Shown: piece by piece, positions 16,572 to 23,746 of the stretch
Numbering within the stretch: position 1 is the stretch's first letter
Layout of the letters: each line of letters begins with the position of its first letter
Source: [Clostridium] hylemonae DSM 15053
GTDB taxonomy: Bacteria; Bacillota; Clostridia; Lachnospirales; Lachnospiraceae
NCBI RefSeq assembly: GCF_008281175.1
Contig: NZ_CP036524.1
Location: 2,976,001 to 3,040,000, forward strand
Direction of reading: 5' to 3'
DNA length: 64,000 nt
Translations under genes and position numbers: made by a program
Notes under the pieces: generated by a model
Database searches by the model: none
What the model was told of the DNA's origin: nothing
The model's input: only the letters and a program-made list of their open reading frames with translations

Positions 16572-17489
16572 CTAAGCCGTTGTGTCGATCTCGACCCCTG
16601 CCTCACGGCTGATCTTCTTAAGCTCTTTTCTCAGCCTTTCGATCTCTGCTTCTTCAATATCGAGCTGAGGCTTTCTCATGACTCCCGCGCTGATTCCCCG
16701 CATCTTCAGGCCTTCTTTAAAATAAGACATATTGCTCCCGCATTTGAGGGCATCACAATATTTTACACATATTTTCTGGAGCTTTTTCGCCGTCTCAAGA
16801 TCTCCTTCACAGAACGCTTTATACACCCGGACAAACGGTTCCGGAAAGACGCCTGCGATGCCGGATACCGTTCCGTCGCATCCCAATGCCAGCATACTTG
16901 TAAACGCCCTGTCACATCCGTGGAGCACTGAGAAACTGCCGTCTTTCAGATTCAGGTAATCGACGGTACGGTTGATATCCGCAAAGCTATACTTGATGCC
17001 TATTATATTTTCACAGCGTGCTGTGATTTTCTCTGCCGTCTCTCTCGATATATCATTTGCGGAACACTGTGGTATATTGTACAGGTAGATCGGAAAGGAA
17101 TCGCTGACACTTTGCGCCGCTGTCACATAGTATTCCTCAAGCTCTCTGTCTGTCGCCCCGAAAAACGCCGGTGTCACGATCCCTGCACCGTCGGCTCCCG
17201 CCTTCTCGGCATGTCCGAGAAGCCGTATCGTATCCTGCTCGTTCATGGCGCCGCAGTGTATAAAAACAGTGACTCTCCCCGCGGCTGTCTGTATGATCGT
17301 CTCAGCGATCTTTTCTCTTTCTTCAAGGCTTAACCGGAACATTTCGCCTGTAGTCCCACATGGATAAAGACAGTTGACCCCTTTGTCAATAAGCATGCCG
17401 GTAAGCTGCCTCACTCCGTCGTAATCCACCTCCCCGCTTTCTTTAAACGGGGTCACCATTGCTGCTGTTACACCATATAATTTCTTCAT
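16572..17489 (-). CDS. DapA-family Schiff-base aldolase/lyase
   Basis: A 305-residue TIM-barrel lyase of the dihydrodipicolinate synthase/N-acetylneuraminate lyase family. Key features: pyruvate-binding GTTGE (45-49), Tyr137 in YLYNIP, Schiff-base Lys166 in GIKYS and the GCDGTVSGIAGVFP region. Biosynthetic DapA is less likely because the gene sits inside a sugar-transport operon and the lysine genes dapF/dapL are elsewhere. Members with this setting usually cleave 2-keto-3-deoxy sugar acids to pyruvate and an aldehyde, or dehydrate sugar acids. The gaps to its neighbours are 18 bases on each side. Confidence 0.88.
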   Translation of the reverse strand: MKKLYGVTAAMVTPFKESGEVDYDGVRQLTGMLIDKGVNCLYPCGTTGEMFRLSLEEREKIAETIIQTAAGRVTVFIHCGAMNEQDTIRLLGHAEKAGADGAGIVTPAFFGATDRELEEYYVTAAQSVSDSFPIYLYNIPQCSANDISRETAEKITARCENIIGIKYSFADINRTVDYLNLKDGSFSVLHGCDRAFTSMLALGCDGTVSGIAGVFPEPFVRVYKAFCEGDLETAKKLQKICVKYCDALKCGSNMSYFKEGLKMRGISAGVMRKPQLDIEEAEIERLRKELKKISREAGVEIDTTA

Positions 17490-17507
17490 TTCTTTATCCT
17501 GCCTTCC

Positions 17508-18449
17508 TTACTTTCTTAATCCTTTTCTCACAGACATGAGAACCGATGCCAATACGACGATGCCATATGCCATTTTCTGTACGCCAAAGGGCAGATTCAA
17601 AGCTGCCAGAATCCCCAGAATGATCGTGATGGTAAACGCGCCGGCCACTGTCCCGAGATAATTCCCGTTTCCTCCCATCAAAGATGTACCTCCGATGGCA
17701 ACCGCCGCAATGGACTGAAACTGAAAATTGTCTCCGATCCCAAGATACGACTGCCCTACTTTTCCTGCCAGCAGCATGCCGGCAATTCCCGCGGTCAGGC
17801 CGCTGACCGCATATGCCGTCAATGTCACCCTCCGCACGTTGATTCCTGAATAAGCCGCCACAGTGGCATTATTTCCTACCGCAAACAATTCCCTGCCGTA
17901 TTTCATTTTAAAAAGCAGCACTGTCACAACTGCAGCGAGTACCGCCCATATTATGATCAAGTACGGTATCCCCAGAAAGCTGCTCTGCCCCATCTTTTTG
18001 ATAAATGCCGGTGCGGCTCCGCCCGGAGCGCCCTGTGTCACCGCCACCAGACCTCCCTGCAGGACCGTGTTCATTCCAAGAGTCATGACGATCGGAGGCA
18101 TATTCAGATAAGCGATACAGATTCCATTTACAAGGCCGAAGCATGTAGTCAGAACCAAAATAAACGGAACCGCCCATGCCAGACTTTCATCCAGCCCTTT
18201 TGTCACATTTGTTATCATGATAGCAGCGATGCCGACCATCCATGCGACGGAAAGATCAATTCCCCCGGTTATGATGACAAAGGTCTGTCCTATAGCCACA
18301 ACGCCGATTATCGCGGCTTCGGAACAGAGCACCCGGATATGATCGATACTTGCAAATCCCGGCTTGTAGACTGAAATTGCAGCGAATAAAACAAGTGCGG
18401 TCAGATAGCTTATGATCAATGTCTGATGTCTTTGTACCTTTAATTTCAT
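17508..18449 (-). CDS. Ribose-type ABC transporter permease (RbsC family), second copy
   Basis: A 313-residue membrane permease of the ribose/galactoside (RbsC/MglC) import family, with eight or more helices. The family-typical segments GVVAIGQTFVIITGGIDLSV and GGTSLMGGNGNYLGT are present. Its start ATG overlaps the stop of the preceding permease gene at 18449, so the two are translated together. Two different permeases, one ATPase and one binding protein imply a heterodimeric channel. Confidence 0.92.
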   Translation of the reverse strand: MKLKVQRHQTLIISYLTALVLFAAISVYKPGFASIDHIRVLCSEAAIIGVVAIGQTFVIITGGIDLSVAWMVGIAAIMITNVTKGLDESLAWAVPFILVLTTCFGLVNGICIAYLNMPPIVMTLGMNTVLQGGLVAVTQGAPGGAAPAFIKKMGQSSFLGIPYLIIIWAVLAAVVTVLLFKMKYGRELFAVGNNATVAAYSGINVRRVTLTAYAVSGLTAGIAGMLLAGKVGQSYLGIGDNFQFQSIAAVAIGGTSLMGGNGNYLGTVAGAFTITIILGILAALNLPFGVQKMAYGIVVLASVLMSVRKGLRK

Positions 18450-19417
18450 TATGCAAGCATCTCCTTTCTGTCCTTCACGATTTCTGACACTGTAGATATG
18501 AGCACCGCAATGATCAGAAGAAGTCCCTGGAATAATGTGGACCAGTAAGAAGATACCCCTGCAAATACAAGGATGTCCGCGATCATCTTCAATACAAGCG
18601 CGCCAAATATGGTTCCGATCACCCCGCCTTTTCCTCCCGTCAGCAGCGTACCGCCAATAACTGAAGCCGCGATCGCCTGGTTAAAAAACGACTCACCCGC
18701 GGTAGGTGACCCCGACGTGACTACCGCGGTCCTGTATACGCCCGCAAGAGCCGCAAATACACCGGAAGCCGCATAGGCAAATAATTTCACCCGGAATACA
18801 TTGATCCCGTTCAGTGATGCCGCTTTATCATTGCTTCCCACCGCATAGACATAAATGCCAAGCCTTGTCTTTTTAAAGTAAAACCACGCCGCTGCGAGGA
18901 GAAGTATAAAGAGAACTGCGACCGAGACCTTCCCCCCTATTTTGGTCACCATGGCGTCGGCAAAGCTTGCCGGCGGCTTACCTCCGTCCTTGGGCAGTAC
19001 GAGATAGGCGATGCCCCCGCAGATAAACCACGTAGAGAACGTTACGATGAAAGGCTGTACTTGAAACTTCTGGATCACGAACCCGTTGAAGAGGCCGACG
19101 GACAGTCCTATGAGTATACACAGGATACTGACCGTTATGATCGATACGCCGGAGTCCAGCATATAAATAGCCGAAAAGCTGTTTGTCAGGCTTATCACCC
19201 CCGCTATCGACAGATCGATCCCGCCGATCAGCAGCACCATCGTCTCCCCGACAGCCGCGAGGATCAATGTCATGGATGCCTCTGCCTTCAGGCTGATCCA
19301 GTCTACGCTCATTGCCTCTGTCTGTAATATACAGGTCAGCGCCGCCAGAAAGAAAAACAGAAGTACGGATACCAATGCAGGGTTTTTCTTATATTTCTTA
19401 TGTTTGATTACGCTCAT
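18449..19417 (-). CDS. Ribose-type ABC transporter permease (RbsC family), first copy
   Basis: A 322-residue permease homologous to the following gene. It contains the marks of the family, LLIGGIDLSIAGVISLTNSF and GGTLLTGGKGGVIGTIFGAL, and about eight to ten hydrophobic helices. It lies between the ATPase gene (18 bases away) and the second permease, with which it shares the base at 18449. It should form half of the membrane channel for the operon's sugar or sugar derivative. Confidence 0.92.
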   Translation of the reverse strand: MSVIKHKKYKKNPALVSVLLFFFLAALTCILQTEAMSVDWISLKAEASMTLILAAVGETMVLLIGGIDLSIAGVISLTNSFSAIYMLDSGVSIITVSILCILIGLSVGLFNGFVIQKFQVQPFIVTFSTWFICGGIAYLVLPKDGGKPPASFADAMVTKIGGKVSVAVLFILLLAAAWFYFKKTRLGIYVYAVGSNDKAASLNGINVFRVKLFAYAASGVFAALAGVYRTAVVTSGSPTAGESFFNQAIAASVIGGTLLTGGKGGVIGTIFGALVLKMIADILVFAGVSSYWSTLFQGLLLIIAVLISTVSEIVKDRKEMLA

Positions 19418-19435
19418 TTCCTCTACCTCCGCCCT

Positions 19436-20929
19436 CTAGTTTGCTTTCTCGCCGACGGATACCCGCAGAATATTCTCTCTGGAGATCAATTCCCGGTCTA
19501 TCCTTCCTGCAATTTTGCCCTGGTTCATTACTACTATGCTGTTGCATACATTTACGAGTTCTTCCATATCTGTAGAATAAAAAAGTATCCCTTTCCCTTC
19601 TCTTGCGTACTGCTTGATCACGTTGAACATCTCTTTTTTCGTTCCCACGTCCACACCTCTCGTGATATCGAACATGAGCAGTATATCCGGCTTTGTTGCC
19701 AGCTGCTTGCCGAGCACGACTTTCTGCTGGTTTCCTCCGCTTAAGGTACCTGCAAGCGTCTCCGGGCTTTCTGCTTTTATGGCAAATGTTTTCATCATCT
19801 CATCCACGATTTCTTTTTCTTTCCGTTCCGAGATAAAGATTCCTTTTACAACGCGGTCAAGCGCCGCCATTACGATATTCTCGCGTATGCTCTGAGCCAG
19901 AACAAGGCCCTGCAGGCCGCGGTCCTCGGGTATGAGCGCGATCCCTTCCCGGATACATGCCTTCGGATTTTTTAAGTGCACCTCTCTCCCTTTTATGCTG
20001 ATCGCGCCTGTTGTTTTTATGAGACCGAACAGGGCCATAAATAATTCTGCCTGTCCCTGTCCCGCAAGTCCGCCGACTCCCAGGATCTCCCCTGCCCTGA
20101 CATCCAGGTCGATCTCTTTGAGCTTATGCCCGCTCGATACATTTTTCATGGACACAAGAATCTCATCTTTTGTAAAGCATTCCTTCTTCGGATAGTAACC
20201 GCCGATCTCCCGCCCGAGCATCAATGTGACCAGCTGGTCTGAATCTGCTTTCTCCATGGGCAGATCGGCCACGTCTGTACCTGAACGGTACACGATCACT
20301 TTTGTGCACAATGATTTTATTTCATCCAGACGGTGGGATATAAATATAATTATTTTACCTTCCTCCGCCAGCTTCCGGATGATGTTCATAAGCCAGGCTG
20401 CCTGTCCGTCCGACAACGCGGAAGTAGCCTCGTCAAAAATAATGATCTTCCCGTCCTTTGATAATGCTTTCAATATTTCAAGCATCTGCCGCTTGGGAAG
20501 CGGCAGTGTGCTGACCTTCGCCCACGGATCTATCACATCCGCCTCATATCTATGAAATAACTCGATTGTTTTCTTCTCCAGTTCCTGATATGACACTCTT
20601 TTTGACGCTGAAGTTTCATATACTCCTAAAAAGAGATTCTCTGCCACCGTCAGGTCGGGAATGAGGCTGAGTTCCTGGTATACAGCGCATATTCCCTGTT
20701 TTATGGCACTTTTCGTGCCGTGTATCTCCAGTCGTTTTCCCTCAAAATATATCTCTCCGCTGTCTGCTTTATGTTCCCCGCACAGCACCTTTATCAATGT
20801 ACTTTTTCCTGCCCCGTTTTCTCCGAGAAGTGCTACGATCTCACCTTTATCCGCCTCAAATCCAGCGTTGTCCAGCGCTTTCACACCCGGAAAAGACTTG
20901 GTGATATTTCTCATCTCAAAATCTGCCAT
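19436..20929 (-). CDS. Sugar ABC transporter ATP-binding protein (RbsA/MglA family)
   Basis: A 497-residue duplicated ATPase as in ribose-type importers. The N-terminal half has Walker A GENGAGKST, signature-like LPKRQMLE (a degenerate LSGGQ, common in this family's first half) and Walker B IIIFDEATSAL. The C-terminal half has a degenerate Walker A (GGLAGQGQAE), a normal LSGGNQQKV signature and DITRGVDVG. The ATG at 20929 follows GAGGAG at the right spacing; an upstream ATG 39 bases earlier is less well placed. It powers the two permeases that follow. Confidence 0.92.
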   Translation of the reverse strand: MADFEMRNITKSFPGVKALDNAGFEADKGEIVALLGENGAGKSTLIKVLCGEHKADSGEIYFEGKRLEIHGTKSAIKQGICAVYQELSLIPDLTVAENLFLGVYETSASKRVSYQELEKKTIELFHRYEADVIDPWAKVSTLPLPKRQMLEILKALSKDGKIIIFDEATSALSDGQAAWLMNIIRKLAEEGKIIIFISHRLDEIKSLCTKVIVYRSGTDVADLPMEKADSDQLVTLMLGREIGGYYPKKECFTKDEILVSMKNVSSGHKLKEIDLDVRAGEILGVGGLAGQGQAELFMALFGLIKTTGAISIKGREVHLKNPKACIREGIALIPEDRGLQGLVLAQSIRENIVMAALDRVVKGIFISERKEKEIVDEMMKTFAIKAESPETLAGTLSGGNQQKVVLGKQLATKPDILLMFDITRGVDVGTKKEMFNVIKQYAREGKGILFYSTDMEELVNVCNSIVVMNQGKIAGRIDRELISRENILRVSVGEKAN

Positions 20930-21009
20930 ATTGTTCTCCTCTTTCCCCGGTACCGGCCGTAATGGCATGCACGGCTATGACCGGCGCTGCCTTATATTCT
21001 GACACAAAC

Positions 21010-21036
21010 GGTGCAAAGGTACTCTGCCTCTGCACC
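21010..21036 (-). terminator. Intercistronic hairpin after the binding-protein gene
   Basis: GGTGCA (21010-21015) and TGCACC (21031-21036) can pair across a 15-base loop, and on the minus strand the stem is followed by GTTTGTG. It lies between the binding-protein gene and the ATPase gene, where partial termination commonly lets the binding protein be made in excess. The stem is short, so this is tentative. Confidence 0.4.
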
Positions 21037-21054
21037 ATCTGCATGATCTATCTG

Positions 21055-22194
21055 TTATTTACCCAACACGACATCCATCGGTATCTCTACTCCGAAGTTC
21101 CCCGGAACTACCGGCCACTGCAGATTATCCGGCTGGTCGCTGAAGCAGTTGACGCCGTCCTCTGCCACTTCTATCGCCACGTCTGAGAATTCACCCATAT
21201 CAAATTCATTAGATGTAGCAACATAGGCCGGGTCGATGGAGATGTTCTTGTCGATCTCCTCTCCGTCCAGGATCCTGATCGCATAATTCAGAGCGATCGC
21301 GCTGATCCCCGGTATGTATACGTGGATGATCCCCTGGCTGTCATTTTCAAGGCATGTGAGCAGATTACCATTGTATCCGCCTCCGCAGGACGCCGGTATC
21401 TTATCAATACCCGCCTTTTTAAATGCGTTTGTCACAGAAGTCATATATCCCTGCGTGACAACGACATCAATGTCTGAGTTGGCAGCTATGACGCTTGACA
21501 ATGCCGCCTCTCCGTCCGCCTCCGCGTAATTGCTGATAAAGTCAGATACGATCTTCATGTCCGGGTAACTGTCAAATATCTCTTTTGCCGCATTATATTC
21601 CTGCTCAGACACGGCCGCCCCCGGCAGGCCCTGATCTAACACAACATTGCCCTTTCCTCCGACAGCTTCGGCAAGCCATTTTGCCATAACCTTATATGCC
21701 TTTACCGCATCGATGGTAATGTGGTAGGCCGACTCCTCTGAGGCCGGCTGGTCAAACAGGATCACTTCGATCCCGGCGTCTGTGGCACGTTTTAATGCCT
21801 GATTGAGCGCTGTCTCAGAAGCAGGATCAACGAGAATGGCATCATACCCTTCTTTCACGAGCGCGTCGATGGACGCTGCCTGATCTTCCGGTGAGTTCTC
21901 ACAGTTAACGATCTTAAGTTCACATCTGCTCTTGTACGGCTCCTGCTCTGCCGTATACTCAACGATCCGTTCCATCTGCTGGCGCCAGTCGTTGCCCATG
22001 TAGGAGTTGCTCAGCGCGATCTTATATTTCTTTCCTTCTTTTTTTACGAGGCTCGTCATATCCTCACTTGTGTCCACCTTGGCCGCCTCTTCTTTTCCAC
22101 TGTCCGACGAGGTCTCCTGATTGCTCTGGCATCCCATCAGCATAGTACCGACCAACGCTGCGCAAAGCAAAATGCTTACTAATTTTTTCTTCAT
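21055..22194 (-). CDS. Sugar-type ABC transporter substrate-binding lipoprotein
   Basis: A 379-residue binding protein of the ribose/galactose (periplasmic binding protein type I) group. It has a lysine-rich signal sequence with lipobox LMGC (Cys22), so it is membrane-anchored. The mature part begins with KYKIALSNSYMGNDWRQQM and includes DAILVDPASETALNQAL and VILFDQPAS, typical of this fold. It is longer than RbsB (about 296), which suggests a ligand that is not simple ribose. The start at 22194 follows AAAGGGAG. It is the receptor for the two-permease importer downstream. Confidence 0.9.
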   Translation of the reverse strand: MKKKLVSILLCAALVGTMLMGCQSNQETSSDSGKEEAAKVDTSEDMTSLVKKEGKKYKIALSNSYMGNDWRQQMERIVEYTAEQEPYKSRCELKIVNCENSPEDQAASIDALVKEGYDAILVDPASETALNQALKRATDAGIEVILFDQPASEESAYHITIDAVKAYKVMAKWLAEAVGGKGNVVLDQGLPGAAVSEQEYNAAKEIFDSYPDMKIVSDFISNYAEADGEAALSSVIAANSDIDVVVTQGYMTSVTNAFKKAGIDKIPASCGGGYNGNLLTCLENDSQGIIHVYIPGISAIALNYAIRILDGEEIDKNISIDPAYVATSNEFDMGEFSDVAIEVAEDGVNCFSDQPDNLQWPVVPGNFGVEIPMDVVLGK

Positions 22195-22282
22195 TCTTTT
22201 TCTCCCTTTCTTTTTTCTTATTCCTGCCATATATCATGACAGTTTGTGTATCATTGAAAGCTTGCGCTTATCAATTGCTGTT

Positions 22283-23443
22283 TTACATGCCCCATCTGAA
22301 ATGGTTTAGTTCTCTCGCCCCGTCCTTTGTGACATGAAGCATCCGTTCCAGCCTGACCCCTGTCTTCCCGGAAGGGCCTGTGTAAAGCTGGGGCTCTATG
22401 CACACAACCATATTTTCTTCCAGGACCGCGTTATCGTGATACGTAAACCTTGGTTTTTCATTCACGCTGGCTCCTATCTGATGCCCCTGATAGCTGCACA
22501 TGCGAAATCCGTTCTTCTTATAGGCTTCTTCCATTTTCAAATTGACTTCTCTGAAGGTTACGCCCGGGTAAACCGCCTCTCTGCCAATGTCATATACGTC
22601 TTTCACCGCTGAAAAGTAACGCCTCTGTTCTTCATCCGGTTCCTCCCAGAAGACGACCGCGTTGGAACAGTCGGCCCAGTATCCTTCTACTCTCGGACTG
22701 ATATCCATGATGGCAATATCCCCCCGCTCTACTTTTCTGTCTGAGGGGCCGAGCGGATAATCACTGAGACCCGCCCGCGGTCCGCTCACGAGTTCCCCCA
22801 CAAAAGGAGTAAGGCTTTTGTTTTCCCCGGACACCGCTTTCTGAACCTCAAACCAGATATCCAGCTCCGTATAATCTCCCTCCTTTCTTGAGATCTCATA
22901 CAGCCGTTCCTGAGCCGCGTCTGCGACCCGGGCCGCTCTCTCAAGCAGCGCTATCTCCTCGGGAGTCTTTATGTACCTTGCGCGTTCCATGGAACCGCTG
23001 ATGTTGACAAATGCTGCATCCGGATAAGCTTCCCTCAGTATCTCAAGGACAACTTGCGGACAATGTTCCTCCTCTACCCCGACCGTAATGCGCCCGGCAG
23101 TTCCGATACACCGGCGCACTGCATCAAGAAGAGCTTTTTTGAAATTTTGCGCCGGATCATGACGCTCTATATGCGAAAACGAAGGATAACAGATAACTTG
23201 TTTCTTTCCAGCCCTTTCCAGTCTGCTTTTGTAAAAATCAGATATTACATTCCAGAGAACGCCGGACTCTGCGCCAATACAGGCTGCCGCCATCGGAAGA
23301 CCTCTGCACATATCTCCCATAAAGGCCGGCCAGTATGGCACTTCATAATCTCCCGCATAGGTGACGTTTGACGGGGAAATCAATACGGCCAGATCTGCCC
23401 CAGCCTTTTTTAGTTCATCAGTTACTTTTTTCATTCTGTCCAT
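22283..23443 (-). CDS. M24-family (Xaa-Pro peptidase/creatinase-like) hydrolase
   Basis: A 386-residue protein of the pita-bread fold family, with an N-terminal creatinase-like domain (about 1-130) and a C-terminal catalytic domain. All five metal-ligand positions can be seen: Asp in AIMDISP, Asp in YWADCSN, His in GHQIGAS, Glu in CIEPQLY and Glu in GVRLERML. It may be an Xaa-Pro dipeptidase, or act on a C-N bond as creatinase does. It is the first gene of a sugar-import operon, which is unusual for a peptidase and may mean that the imported compound carries an amino-acid or amide group. GGAGG precedes the ATG at 23443. Confidence 0.88.
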   Translation of the reverse strand: MDRMKKVTDELKKAGADLAVLISPSNVTYAGDYEVPYWPAFMGDMCRGLPMAAACIGAESGVLWNVISDFYKSRLERAGKKQVICYPSFSHIERHDPAQNFKKALLDAVRRCIGTAGRITVGVEEEHCPQVVLEILREAYPDAAFVNISGSMERARYIKTPEEIALLERAARVADAAQERLYEISRKEGDYTELDIWFEVQKAVSGENKSLTPFVGELVSGPRAGLSDYPLGPSDRKVERGDIAIMDISPRVEGYWADCSNAVVFWEEPDEEQRRYFSAVKDVYDIGREAVYPGVTFREVNLKMEEAYKKNGFRMCSYQGHQIGASVNEKPRFTYHDNAVLEENMVVCIEPQLYTGPSGKTGVRLERMLHVTKDGARELNHFRWGM

Positions 23444-23470
23444 CTTTTCGTTTCCTCCGTTACGAAATAT

Positions 23471-23481
23471 GTTTACTAAAC
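23471..23481. promoter_or_regulatory. Operator-like palindrome downstream of the catabolic promoter
   Basis: GTTTACTAAAC is an 11-bp perfect dyad around a central base. It lies at about +7 to +17 of the transcript predicted from the promoter at 23495-23523, the right place for a repressor to block elongation or start. The divergent LacI-type regulator is the likely binder, but its sequence differs from the AAACGCGTTT dyad near the regulator's own promoter. Confidence 0.45.
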
Positions 23482-23494
23482 AACTTGTAAGCAC

Positions 23495-23523
23495 ATTATA
23501 TACCTACATTACAATTTGTGCAA
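23495..23523 (-). promoter_or_regulatory. Promoter of the nine-gene catabolic operon
   Basis: On the minus strand TTGCAC (23518-23523) is separated by 17 bases from a perfect TATAAT (23495-23500). Start of transcription is expected near 23488, giving a leader of about 45 bases to the M24 gene. Confidence 0.75.
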
Positions 23524-23665
23524 TATAGTTGTTTTACCAAATATGTCATATGTTTTTTGTGCATATCTACTATATATTTTCATTTTATCTTCTTTACAAA
23601 TCCGTGTCAGCAGGAATAATCTGCCATTTTCCGTATATAAATAAAGCGTTCCGAAACTATTTACG

Positions 23666-23675
23666 AAACGCGTTT
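23666..23675. promoter_or_regulatory. LacI-type operator candidate
   Basis: AAACGCGTTT is a perfect 10-bp palindrome with the central CG typical of LacI/GalR operators. It lies seven bases before the -35 of the regulator gene and about 195 bp from the palindrome at 23471, so autoregulation and looping between both sites are possible. Confidence 0.5.
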
Positions 23676-23682
23676 ATCTTTG

Positions 23683-23711
23683 TTGACTTTTTTATTTTGC
23701 AATGAGATACT
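23683..23711 (+). promoter_or_regulatory. Promoter of the LacI-PfkB regulator gene
   Basis: TTGACT (23683-23688), a 17-base spacer and GATACT (23706-23711) with a TG two bases before it (TGAGATACT) form an extended -10 promoter. Transcription should start near 23718, so the ATG at 23702 cannot be the translation start; the one at 23747 is used. Confidence 0.6.
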
Positions 23712-23746
23712 TAGTAAAAGACATTAAGTTATGGAGGTGTGATGAA

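Noticed and set aside
16572-17489. Biosynthetic dihydrodipicolinate synthase (dapA)
   Set aside because: The catalytic set fits the family, but the position inside a sugar-import operon and the separate dapF/dapL operon argue for a catabolic aldolase.
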